Assembly: GCA_963920575.1 (NCBI GenBank)
Contig: OY986965.1
Coordinates: 14,460,290 to 14,524,289, forward strand
From: Narthecium ossifragum
Lineage: Eukaryota; Streptophyta; Magnoliopsida; Dioscoreales; Nartheciaceae
Reading direction: 5' to 3'
Length of the DNA stretch: 64,000 bases
Shown: piece by piece, positions 11,201 to 22,629 of the stretch
Layout: the number at the start of each line of letters is the position of its first letter
Position numbering within the stretch: the first letter of the stretch is position 1
Program-made: the position numbers and the translations under genes
Notes under the pieces: model-generated
Seen by the model: only the letters and a program-made list of their open reading frames with translations
Told to the model about the DNA's origin: nothing
The model's database searches: none

Positions 11201-13652
11201 CCACGGAGTAACTGTACCGGGGCCCACAGGAGAAGCGCTGGTACATGCACCTACAAACAACACGGTTCAGGTAGGAATGAGCCAAAGCTCAGTAGGGTTC
11301 TACTCTACGACACTCACAAGGAAGGCGACTCCAACCGTACTAACTCTGTGCCAAGTGATGAGGCCTGCCAAGGACCCCATAAATCCCGTCAATAACCCAA
11401 AGGGCACCTGTCCAAAGTACGTCCTCCGATGGCCACTGCTCAGGGGTGGTCCGCCTCCGACAGTCCCTGACACAGGGTGGACAATGACGCTACCCGTAGG
11501 ACACCCCTCTCCAAGCGGGATCTCCACACCTGGCGGAACGACCGAGGTTACGACAACCATCTCTCAGCACTCAAAGCACAGAGTCAATACAATCCCTAAA
11601 CTCCAAATCAAGAGCTAAGTCCTACCAGGGGTCCCACACACCCCATCAATACCCCCCAGGGTTCCTGTCCATAGTACGTCCTCCGATGCCACTATTCAAG
11701 GATTGGACCGACTCCGATGATCCCATACACAGGGTGGACAGTGACAATACCTGTAGGACACCCATGCCGGGGTAACGGCGGTCAACACTTAGCTATTGAT
11801 ACTGGAGTACTAGGGACAGCCCCAAACCCACGATTAGTCTAACATGCCTATAATGCACAGGAAAGCAAGACAATAATAAAACAATAGAATAAACAGGCAG
11901 ATAATTAACAATATAAACAGATAGTTAATTAAGCAGTAAAGCAGATAGATGAAACAGTAAGGCATGCAAATTATATAACAACAGTTATAACAATATTAAC
12001 AGATAGATATAAAGCAGTAAAGGTTTAAACTACAAGAATCCAATATTATAACGGCGCCCACGGCCCGTAGACAAGCAACAACACATTCAATCGAAAATTC
12101 GGCATTATGACGGCGCAAAAGGCCGTCAACCGAAATTCCTGCAACAGAGCACACCCCTGGCCACACAGCACAACAATACAGATAACCACAACTAACAATA
12201 AGCTAAAGCACACCTTCGGCCCGCTAATCAATCTAAACATCCCAAGGGGCATAACTCCCTTGGTTCAACCACAAAGCAGAAAAAGGGCACACTGTCGGCC
12301 CATCTAACAATCTAAATATCCCAAGGGGCACAACCCCCTTGGTTCAACCATGAGCCCCACACGGGCTTAAACATGCATATATAACACATATATAACTAAC
12401 ATCTATGATATGGCATGTTCTACAAATTGAAAGCTAATTAGCTATCTATTCGTCAAAGAGAATACAGATTTGAACATACCGATCCTAGAGATCACTAGGA
12501 ACATTAAATACGTGAATCTTGAAGCATCAAACCCGATAAAACATCAAAGATCCAATAAGAAGCCAAATCTCGGATTGCTACAGTAACCACCATTAGCAAA
12601 GATGAAATCTTCGCAAATCGATGTCCAAACGACGTTAAACCTCAAATCAAACTTAATCAGATATTGATTGATATATTGGGAGCATGCTGACCAAGAATTA
12701 GATCTAATGGAAGTCTAATTTCCACAGATTTTACTATCCAATTTCTTAATTTTTGTTTAGCAGCAATTTAGGAAACAATTCGTCAAAATTCGTAGGAAAA
12801 TCCAAAAATCAAGAAATCAGTGGCAAACGAAAGATAACTCAATGATCGACAACTTCCATCTTGAAAGTTTCGCGAGATCATGCATGAATGAGCCGGGATC
12901 TGAGCTCGAATCCGGATAAAAACCAAGATCAAATCCTACCAAGCTCTAATCAGTTTATAAACAAGCTTATAGGCATCATATAACACAAATAAAACCATAG
13001 ATCTAACAACCAAACCCTAGATCTAACATATCTTGGGGATCAAGGTAGAAACCCTACCTTTCAACGCTAATCCAAGCTTCCTCCTTGCTAATCCGCCGTC
13101 CTCCCTCGCCGCCGTCGTCACCAGCTCACTGGATAGCCGCCGAAGACAACCCACAGCCGCAGCCTCCGCCGGAGAAGGAAGAGGAGATGTCGCGGGGGAG
13201 CGAGAGGGAAGGAAGGAGGAGGGAAAGGGGCCCTCGCCGCGCCTCCAGGTCGCCGGGGGAGATGGCCGGAGGAAGAGAGGTCGCGGGAGAAGGAAGGGAA
13301 GGAGGAGAGGATCGGTCACGGGTAAGCAGGGAAGGAAGAAAAGGAAAAGAAAAAGAAAGGAAAAGAAAAGGAAGAGAGAGGGAAGAGAAAGCTAAGCCAC
13401 TTAAGTGGCTGAGCTGGTCTAGTTGAGTCAACTAATCGGACTGGATCCGATTTGACCCCAAATTGCGATCTCACCGCAATCTCATCCGGATCTGATGATC
13501 GCGGACGCTCCTACTGGATCTATTCAATCACGGACATCAATCAAGGTTGTGTGTTCACACGCGGGTGTGAAACAAACCAACAAGGCGCAATTTGACCAAA
13601 TTGCCCTTGCGGTCAACAACGAGCCACAGGAATAGAGGAACGGGTCCTCACA
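11201..13652 (-). repeat. C4 LTR, minus-strand piece
   Basis: Reads as a C4 LTR in reverse. The block around 11215-11320 matches 38398-38490 of the intact minus-strand solo LTR, and the right end is CGGGTCCTCACA (13641-13652), the LTR start on the minus strand. The first few hundred bases expected of the LTR are missing at the left, where it abuts plus-strand C4 sequence. Two diverged direct copies of a roughly 140-bp segment lie at about 11368-11505 and 11625-11768. The GC-rich part 13085-13400 gives Arg/Lys/Glu-rich frames on both strands, which I treat as low-complexity leader sequence. Its right end lies within the next C4 LTR copy. Confidence 0.7.
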
Positions 13653-13841
13653 GAAAATATGGCGAGGGTGCCCTCTAGTCTACTGGTTTCCCTAAGCATT
13701 CATCAAGCACCCTCAATTAACAAATCTAAAATTAAAAGAAACCTCAAATTGAAATATTACAAATCCAGAAGAACAAGCCTACAAAACCTCGAAGAGGGGA
13801 AATCAGCTACAAACACTTATACACTCCTGTAGGAGGCTAAC

Positions 13842-15307
13842 TGATGTGCTATCGCAGGCACTCAAAAATAAAACCAATACTCTTTAAGATTAATGTAGCA
13901 GTGCGAGTACGAGCCGATCCCACGAAGAGTGTTTAGTCTAGTTTTGTGCTTAGTGAACAATGATAGGGGGGTTTTTAAACGTGAGGAAAACAGTAAAGAA
14001 ATAATCTAAAGCGAAGAATTGAATTAAATCAAGAGAACAAATCTTGGTCTGAGTCAACATCCACCATCGGAATCCAACAACTGATCATCGATGCAAGTAT
14101 CAACCAATTTATACCATGAATATTCATCGTTCGAATTAAATTCGAATCTCTCATCGATCATAGTTAATTAGAAACAAGCGATCTAATCAACCCTAACTAC
14201 TAAACAACCTAAGACACGCGCTGTAGATTTAATCTAGTAGCAGCGTTAAGAATAGGGAGATCGATGAAGCTAAACAACACAAGCACAAGCGGTTGTATTT
14301 AATCTAGTCAAATATTCTTCCTAAGACCTAACAATCTCTGAAACGCAGTAGATTATTAAACCCTAGTTGCTTCGCAGATTAGAGGGATCAAACAATTCCG
14401 GATTTGATATCAAACCTAGCAGTAGATCATCATGAATAATAAACTAGTAGGCCTCCTAGCAATTAGACAAGACAATCATGAAGATTTAATCTCAGAAGAA
14501 CATTCAATACTCATGTATAAACTGAACAATAAAAGTAAATTAGATCTCACAGTTTCATTGATTCCGAGGTTTCAGTCTCCTCGACCAAGGATCAAGATTT
14601 AGCCAAGCAGGGCCATGAATAAAAGAGAAACGAAAAAATGGAGGAGAAGAAGATCCACGTATCCAAGAGAGAGGGAAGAAGATCTGTCCACCAGCCCTTT
14701 GAGAGGTCCCTTTTTCCGAGAGTAGCAGAGAGGGAAAGAGAGAGGACGGGTCAGACTCCTTGCTGGCCTCCTCTCCCTTCCTTCTTTATTCCTCCCAGCC
14801 ATTTTTCCTAAAGTGTCCACCCTTTCTTCCATTAACCACATGCCAATCCCACTAATCAAGGAAAGATCAAATAAACTCCTAATATAACTAGGAAATGTGG
14901 TGCTCCCAGCTGGGATCTTCATGAATCAAATCTGGACTCCAAAAAAATGAATCTCGTCCAACCCAAGTGCAGGTGCAGCAATTCCGAGTCTGATGGCTTC
15001 ATCAATTTTTCTGTCTTTATTCAGCCTGAATCAGCAAACCCTCCAAACATCAAAGTTGTAGCGCTCTTCCTTAGCTTTCCAACGCATCCTGGATCATCCC
15101 AATCAGAGTTTGTATGAAGAAGTTATGTTCAAATTACTAACTGCTGTGCAGAATGTCCAGAATTGCTCAATTAGCTTCGTTTTGCACTTTAGGTCTTCAA
15201 TTGCATCCTAAATCAAAATATAAGAATAATGAGTATGTTTAGGCACAAAATAAGTACAGAAGACTAAACATTAAGGAATAAAAATATAACATTATGCATC
15301 ATCATCA
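13842..15307 (-). repeat. Solo A1-type LTR with target-site duplication
   Basis: Begins TGATGTGCTATCGC and ends GCATCATCATCA, the A1 LTR in reverse, flanked by an exact CTAAC duplication (13837-13841 and 15308-15312). The first 760 bp follow other A1 LTRs closely. The section from about 14610 to 15180 is different: it has no GATCGATC array and carries another version of the U3 module (AGCTTTCCAACGCATCC near 15076). It is thus a divergent A1 subfamily in its U3. It inserted into the C4 3' LTR. Confidence 0.95.
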
Positions 15308-15341
15308 CTAACTATACAATGTTTCTGAAGACAAAAGATCA

Positions 15342-15730
15342 TGATACGAGCGGTCTACTCGTAATCATCTCGTATCGGGTCTCTACTGCTCCAATTGATC
15401 ACAACTGAGTCTGATCAGGCTTGACTGAGTCCACTTGGCTGATCTGGCCAGCTGGATTGGATCTGGCTCAAGGAATTAGATCAGGCTTGACTTGATTGGC
15501 CTATGTGGCTTGGCTGAACCGGTTACGGTTGGCTGAGTTGGTCAAGGGTTGGCTGGGAAGATCCAACGGCTGAGGATCGCTGGAAGTAGATCGCCGGCGT
15601 AGGCGCGTCGGCGGCGGTCGGGACCTTGGCGGGAAAGGTCGTCGGACGGTGGGGAAGAGATCCACCGGAGTGGATTCGTCGGAGGATGGCTAGATCGATG
15701 GGATCTAGGATGTCGACGGCGGTGGTAGCA
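15342..15730 (-). repeat. C5 3' LTR, only its 3' portion recognisable
   Basis: Matches 40463-40850 of the 5' LTR base for base over long runs (for example TGATACGAGCGGT at the edge). Beyond about 15730 the similarity ends, and the TATA-bearing U3 seen in the right LTR (TATAAAAG at 41453-41460, minus strand) is not found here. The sequence 15731-15972 shows no recognisable gene or repeat. Confidence 0.75.
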
Positions 15731-15972
15731 GTACCAAGCATCTGATGGATCGTGCAGAGGGCAGACAATCTAGCGGTCGATCTGATGGCTCAGGTAGCTC
15801 CAAGAATAAAATCTTCAACTGCTCTCTTGGATCATCCTCATCATGTCCCATCAGTAGTGGTGCCCATGACCATAGGATGGGATCTGATCTCCATGGTCTG
15901 ATTAGTTGTGCAGGGACATAGCTTGATTCTGGGTCAAGCTAGCTTTGGTCCAATCTAAATTGAAGACGGTTG

Positions 15973-18900
15973 TGTGAGGACCCGTTCCTCCAACCCGGTC
16001 CGACCGCGGTAGGTCGAGGGTCTGGTTTTGTGGTTTGGTTATTTTGGCTCGATTGGCCTTGCTTTGTGATCAATTGATCACATCGCTGCTTCTGGACCCC
16101 AAGGGCAATTTGGTAAATTACACCTTACCGGTCAATTTCACACCCGTGTAGTACACACATAGCCTTGATAGATGTACGTGATTGAATAGATACAGTAGGA
16201 GCGTTCATGATCATCAGATCCGGATGAGATTGCGACGAGATCGCAATTTGGAGTCAAATCAGATTCAGTCCGATAAGTTGGCTCGTCTGAACCGACTAAG
16301 CCACTTAAGTGGCTTAACCCTCTTCTCTCTCTCCCTCTCTCTTTTTTTTCCTTTTCCATTTCTTTCCTTCCCTCTTCCTTCCCTGCCTTCCCCGCACCCG
16401 ATCCACTCCTCCTTCCTTCCCTTTCTCTCTCCCGTGGCAACCCCTCTTCCTTCCTCGGCGACCTAGAGGCGGCGGCGAGGCCCCCTCCTCCTTCTCCTTC
16501 CTTCCCTTTCTCTCTCCCGCGGCAGCCCCTCTTCCTTCTCCGGCGACGGCTGCGGTTGTGGGAGGACTCCCGTGAGTTGGAGACGGCGACGGAGGACGAC
16601 AGAGGATGCCGGATCACGGCAGATTAGCAAGGATTGAAGACTTGGATTTGCGTTTAAGGTAGGGTTTCTACATTAATCTTTGGGTTAAGCTAGATCTAGG
16701 TTTTGTTTGTTAGATCAGTGGATTTCTTTGCTCTAATTAGTTCCTTGATGCATGCTTAATAACTGATTGAAGCTTCATGCGATTTTATTTGGGTTTTATT
16801 CGGATTTTAGCAAGTTTTTCCCAGATTTTATCGAAACTCTGTTTTTCTACGAGCTGAGCTGTTCTAGCTCAGAACTTGGCTCGTACGTGCATGATCTCGT
16901 CTGATCATCAACATGAGAGTTATAGATTTTTGGATCTACTTTCAATTTCCGCTGATTTCATAATTATCGGAGTTTTCTACGATTTATGGTGATTTTTATT
17001 CGGATCTGCGATGAGACCGAAATTAGTGAATTGATTAGTGAATTCCGGGAAGATTAGCCAATAGATTAATCCAATTCTTGGGCTGCATGTTCCTAGCATG
17101 CTAATCTACTTCTACCCAAGTTTTATTTGAAATCTGACGATGTCTGGATGTCGATTTGCAAAGTTCTTGTCACCTCTAACGGTGGTTTACTGTAGCAATC
17201 CGGGAATTAGTTTGTTAGTGGATTTTCGATGTTTTATCGTTTTTGATTCATCAGGATTCATGCGATTAGTATTCCTAGCAACATCTAAGGTTTACATGCT
17301 TTTTTAGGTAAATACTTGAATTTCACCATATTTAGTTAGTTCCTAATCTTGCGGTGTACTTAGCAATTAATTTGCAAAGCTTCGTGTTTTATTTATACAT
17401 ATATGTATTATAGATATGTAGACCCTATGTGTGGCCCAGCCCTACGTGAGGCTTGTCGTTGAACCAAGGAAGTCATGCCCCTTGGGATGTTTAGTTAATG
17501 TGTTTTGTAACTGTTGTGTGTTGGTTGGGCGGGGTTGTATCCCCGTTGTAGGAATTTTGGGAGATCTTTATTTGTTTTATGCATGTTTACCCCTGGCAAG
17601 CTTGGTGCTATGCCTAGCCTTGTATGACGTTTGACATACTGTTGCATGTCCTGATCTATTAGTGTGCGCGTGAGCATTGCATGCATTTGCTTGCATTAGA
17701 GGTGTAACGCCCCGGCTCTCCACTGGGCCCCGCCCCCGGCACGCAGGCTCCCGGTCCGACCAGGATCTGACCAGCGGCGCCGCTCCCCGACACAATATTG
17801 CCCACTTTTGGCTCACCACAGAAATCTAGAAAAACTTCCCAGTAGGTCACCCATCGTGTGACTACTACAGGTCCTTTCCTTTCAGGTGATTTTCTGGGCG
17901 TTGGCGCGCCATTCTCGAGGTGATCGCGGGCTTGGAGTTTCGAGGAGTACTTGACGATCATGGAGTTTCCCTTTTTGTTAATAGTTGTACATTATATTTG
18001 TATTAAATGTATAATTTTCCTCTTCGAGGATTTGATCATATGTATTAAATTGTGTAATGAGGGTTGATGAAAGTATTGTATCAGAACCTGTATTAAATAG
18101 TGAAACTTGTGATAGCATGTTCATATTCATATTCATGTTAATTTAGAACTATTGGATTTATCGTTTTAATTTATTGTGAAGATTATAATTGTATAGGGTT
18201 CAAATTGAGAAATACAGGGGAGGCTCTCGCCGTTTGATTTTAGATTTAGGACCCTCATGTACCGGCCCGGATGGGTTTTCTGGGTCGGGGCGTGACAAGA
18301 GGCATTCAGGGTAGGTGGTAGGCGATGGATTCGATCGTCGATCCGTGGTTCTCGGGTAGCCCGGATCTACCCCTAGGACCGGGGTTTAGGTAGTCGAGGA
18401 TTAGAACGTGATTGCCATCAATGATTATGTTTGATATCATTCGAGGATTATTAAGTAGTCGCACTGGAATATTATATTGTTTGAGGTTTAGAGGTCGTGT
18501 CGCTTCTCCAAGGCCAAGTGCTAAGGATGGTTGCCGATATCCCTAACGTGTGTACCCACGCAGAGGTTCCCTGTTGGGTAAGGGTGTTCCTATTGGTTCT
18601 GGTTCCTGTTTCCTCCCAGCGTGTTTGGTTGATGTTTCCAGCGTGATCAGTTGAGAAGAATAGGATCCCTTGGGAAATCGATAGGGGTTATGGGACTCCG
18701 TGGCATCCTTTAGACTTAGGCGGAGAAACGACACTGTTGTTGTTTTCCTCCCTTTCTGTGTGACGTAGAATAACGTAGAACCCTATTGAGTTTTGTTGCT
18801 CACTCCTACCCGGGTTGCATCGGCGATGCAGGTCAATGCGGTCCTTTGCTTTCTGGTGATCTTCTTGGCGTTGGCGCGCCATTCTCGAGGTGATCTCGAA

Positions 18901-19238
18901 CTTGGAGTTTCGAGGAGTACTTAACGATCCTGGAGTTTCCCCTTTTGTTAAAAGTTGTACATTTGTAGTTGTATTAAAGGATTTGATCATCTGTATTAAA
19001 TTATGTAATGAGGGTTGGTGGAATTGTTGTATAAATAGATGTTGTACCAGAACCTGTGCCAGTCAGTGAAATGATAATAGTAGAACTGTTTTAATTATTG
19101 TTTTAATTTGAGGTGAAATTGTAATCTGCACAAGGTTCAAATTGAGAAAATAAAGGGGAGACTTTCGCCGTTTGATTTTTTAGAGTTTAGGACCCTCACG
19201 TCCCAGTTCAGAGTGGTTTTCTGGGTCGGGGCGTGACA
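15973..19238 (+). repeat. C4 solo LTR with target-site duplication
   Basis: TGTGAGGACCCG at the left and GGGGCGTGACA at the right, flanked by exact GGTTG (15968-15972, 19239-19243). Layout: conserved 5' block, CCACTTAAGTGG palindrome at 16301-16312, pyrimidine tract, GC-rich cassette 16430-16615, TAGGGTTTCTAC leader block near 16662, then the conserved 3' half. It contains a C6 solo LTR at 17703-18297. Without it the LTR is about 2.67 kb. It lies in the C5 element. Short frames such as 17431-17634 and 18688-18990 have no family support. Confidence 0.92.
17703..18297 (+). repeat. C6 short solo LTR nested in the C4 LTR
   Basis: A 595-bp sequence from TGTAACGCCCCGG to GGGGCGTGACA with an exact AGAGG duplication (17698-17702, 18298-18302). 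The uninterrupted target (GCATTAGAGGCATTCAGG) can be read in another C4 copy near 49208. Its last 400 bp or so (from GTTGGCGCGCCATTCTCGAG on) are clearly related to the 3' end of the surrounding C4 LTR (18850-19238), while its first 170 bp are different. It is thus a short LTR sharing its U5 side with C4. Confidence 0.92.
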
Positions 19239-19243
19239 GGTTG

Positions 19244-19850
19244 GACCACGCTTTCGCTGCACTATTCTGGGCTAGAAGTTGGTTGATCGATCAACTTGAT
19301 GGGAGGGTAGCTCCTTTGATGGCTTAGATCAACTTTCATATGCTTGATCAACAGCTGAGGATGCATTGTGATCACTCGGACATGATCCGGTCGGTCTTGA
19401 TCACTTGGGACTCTTTGATCAGATTTAGATCGAAGATCGGAAGCACTGGATCGAAGATCATGCTGATCAAACGGCTGGAAGAAGTTGCAATCTTGATCGG
19501 ACGGCTGAGAAGCTACCGGAGCTGGATCAACGGCGAAACGAGCTCATCAGAGAGCGGAAATGGCACAGGAAGCTTTGCGGGGACCTAGGGATTCCATCCG
19601 TATGGTTTGATCTACGGATTGGGCCTCGTACACGCCGGATCTGAATGTGGAGGCGCGGAGGAGTTCGTCGCCGGTTATTGCCGATGTTGTAGGCCGCGGC
19701 GGAGCTTCAGCTCGTCTGGAAAAGGTACGGGAAGGTCTTCGGACATTTCTCATGAGGTTTGATCGAAGGATCAACCTCGGAATATGGTGGAAGGAAGGGT
19801 GCCGGAGTTGGGTTCCGGCGATCCGAGCTTCCATCGTGGTTGCGGCCGGC
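19244..19850 (-). other. C5 internal sequence, no gene recognised
   Basis: GC-rich sequence between the C4 LTR and the A2 element, continuing at 36965-37380 on the other side of A2 (joined by the CCGGC duplication). It has many GATC words and short open frames on both strands (19340-19588, 19547-19894) without motifs. The style resembles the U3 half of the C5 LTR, but I could not align it. Confidence 0.4.
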
Positions 19851-21431
19851 TGATGAATAAATTTTATATCTCGCAAGTATACGAATCGGTGCAATCAGTA
19901 TAGTAGCAAGACGAGTATCGTACCCACAGAGATTTGTAGAGATTATTAGAGTAAAACGCTAAAGAACAGAAAAGAAAGAAAATAAGGAAGGGAAAATAAG
20001 AGATATGAGGTATTGAGAATAGAAGATCTAATAACAAAATAAGAAAACGATAGAAATATGATGGATGAATACTAAAGTTCCGATTTCACCATAACATCCT
20101 CATTCTATGCATTGAATCAATCAAGATCTCAGTTTAATTCCAAGGGCTCGTTCTTCCGGTATGATGATCCGTTCGGCCGCGGTCTTCACCAAGTACCCTC
20201 AATTAACCCTAGCTAATGAACCCATAACTAAGAGTTAACCAAGAATCCATTAAGCTCTGAAGAACAATCATGAACCAAGAATACTCTTAGCTTGAACCCG
20301 GCCTCGACATAAACTCATTCATTCATAGATCCTGTAAGATTAGGGAATGAACCCTCGCCCAATCTCACATAACACAATCTATAATACTTCTATTGGCCAG
20401 ATAAAGGTATTTAAGATCTCAGTTATAATAATGAATGAAACAAGGAAAATAAACTGATTAAAATAATCATGATCCAATAACATATAATGATTCAGTTAGG
20501 GCTACATCGGTACCTTAGAAAAGAAACTAGCCACCCATGTTCACCATGAGGGCAACAAAACTAATGAAGAAATAAAGAAGAAATAAGAAAAGAAAACCAA
20601 GCCTGGAACCCTTCTCCTCACCTCCAAACGCTGCCAAAAAGTCCTCCAAAAGTTCCCTTTTGATAACCCTAAGTATCCTATTTATAGGTCTAAACTCGGG
20701 TTAAATCAAAACCGTTGATTTAATTCGCTGGGAACGTCCGATCGATCCTCCTCGGGATGTTGGATCGATCGGTCTCATTGAAATCTCCAACTTCTATTTA
20801 CGCCCGAGTCCGATCGATGGACGGATCGATCGAACTCTACTCCTCTAAAAAGCATACGTTCTGTCAACCTTTAATTCCCAAGTCCGATCGATCGGTTGAG
20901 TAAAAATCATATGTTTTTGGCTTTTTCCGAGTCCGATCGATCGGACCATTGGTGTCGGATCGATCAGACCCCTTAGGAGGGATGGAGAGATCAATCGGAC
21001 TTCGTTCAGCCAAAAGAAATAGGTTCTGTCACGTTTTTGCGTAGTCCGATCGATCGGCGGATCGCTCGGACTTCCAACTTATTTACTGTGCTGCCATTCA
21101 GACTGCGCCATCGGTACTAAAATTGCCGTAACTTCCTCTAGAAAACTCGGAATCACGAACCGTAAAATTCTCCAGAATCTAGACTTCAAGAGCTTTCCAA
21201 CCATATATGGCACATAATCTGATTCTTCATGAGCAGGTACAGATTAATCTTTAAAGTTGATCCATGCACTCTTTTCAGCTTCTTTTAGCTCCAATTTCCT
21301 GCATTTTCCAAACAACCATGTGAAGCAACATATAGATATAAAAATAGTAATAAAGATGTTGATTAAGGATAATAATCTAGCAATTGAGATGGTTATAAGG
21401 TTGTTCAGAGTGCACTTTCATGCACTCATCA
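19851..21431 (-). repeat. A2 3' LTR (left copy)
   Basis: 1581 bp, TGATGAATAAATTTTATATC at the left edge and TGCACTCATCA at the right. TATA box on the minus strand at 20679-20686. Palindrome array (CGATCGATCGG type) at about 20739-21060, upstream of the TATA box in element orientation, and the shared U3 module at about 21090-21290. It lacks one 23-bp palindrome unit present in the partner LTR at 36399-36421. Confidence 0.95.
20739..21060. repeat. Palindrome array in A2 3' LTR
   Basis: CGATCGATCGG-type units with spacers, upstream of TATA in element orientation. The partner is at 36241-36600 with one more unit. The solo A2 LTR has a GGATCGATCC version at 5328-5580. Confidence 0.95.
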
Positions 21432-22629
21432 CACCCCCCAACCAGCTTATTGCTAGTCTCTAGCAATTTTAAGCGCATAAGATATATTAAGCACACCAAC
21501 AGTTCAAGGATGTAGACATGTCTGATAAAAATTCTACCTTATCAAGTCAATAGTGTTTCATACAGTGTAGAGTACGAAAACTTCTTATACTCATACACAT
21601 ACTACTAACACATGAAATCAACTTCTACACATCAAACATGCTAATCACCATCCAGAAGAACACATGTGACGTGACAAATAAATGTTACGTGCAGAAGCAA
21701 CTTCTACCCACCATTAGTCCAAGCACATTACTATCTTCATGACCAATCATCCAACCCTCGCACTTTAAGTACAGCATGCTCTTTCTTTCTTTTTATTTTT
21801 TCTTTTCAACTATCAGACATTTTGCCTTTTTACGCGAGCACTCTGCGCTTCTTGAGGCGCAGAGACCCTGTTACTTAGCAAAACACTTAATAGTTTTTTT
21901 TTTATAGCTATAAGTGGTTCTACCTTTTTACGCGAGCTCCCCGCTTCCTGAGGCAAAAACACCCGGTTACTCAGTAGATCACATAACAGTCGTTTAGGCA
22001 CAGCTTAATCAAGCTCCAGAACTTTTTCTCTTTTTTTTTTTCTCTGCATGCAATACTCAACACTAGCTAATGCTGAAATCATGGTCTAGATTAACAATAG
22101 CATGCTCATTCCTTTGGTGGGTATAATTATCACTGCACATAAAGTGTCCGTGTTTGAGTCACATGATATTCTACCTTCAGGTTATCATGCATGCAATCCA
22201 TGTATAGGCCAATCCATATGGAAGCAACATGTATAATACGTATAAAAATTTCAGCTCATGTACAATTTAACACTATTATACCCACAAGGTAGCATGCAAT
22301 ACTCAATGAATGTCTACACCCCCCAACCTGAAATCAACATTGTCCTCAATGTGTGCATTTATCCAATAAAAATATGTAGGAGGTGGCAATCCAAAAATTT
22401 TCAGAGAAGGAAGAGACAAGATACTGTAAATAAGAAAGAGGCCACCTGATAGAATAGCGAACATCTCCTCAAGGATCCTCAGGGTGGCTGAAAACCTGAA
22501 ACAAAACAAAAGAGAAACATAAGACTGAAAACTAAAACTTAAACTTAAAAACAGGTTACCTTGGTGGGTTGCCTCCCACCCAGCGCTTTATTTAACGTCT
22601 AGGCAAGACGTACTGCAAAGCCTCAAGAT
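21432..22629 (-). other. A2 3' UTR with polypurine tract and hairpins
   Basis: In minus orientation: post-pol block near 22570-22590, hairpin ACATTG-AGGA-CAATGT (22337-22352) followed by a G-run (GGTTGGGGGGTG, about 22316-22327), two related segments with TTACGCG and the complement of TAACCGGG (21925-21974 and 21827-21878), the second containing an 8-bp perfect stem CTCTGCGC/GCGCAGAG (21841-21864), hairpin ATTGCTAG-AGA-CTAGCAAT (21449-21467), then the polypurine tract at 21432-21445. No reading frame of note. Confidence 0.8.

Noticed and set aside
11115..11618. 167-codon frame
   Set aside because: Entirely within C4 LTR sequence and across the head-to-head junction; no family resemblance.
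13033..13431. Four overlapping open frames on both strands, rich in Arg, Lys, Glu, Pro
   Set aside because: They lie in a GA-rich low-complexity part of a C4 LTR, overlap each other in opposite directions and show no domain. The same LTR position is filled with unrelated sequence in other copies.
9355..13652. DNA transposon with terminal inverted repeats
   Set aside because: The inverted ends are starts of C4 LTRs in opposite orientation, as C4 LTRs elsewhere prove; no transposase and no target duplication across the pair.
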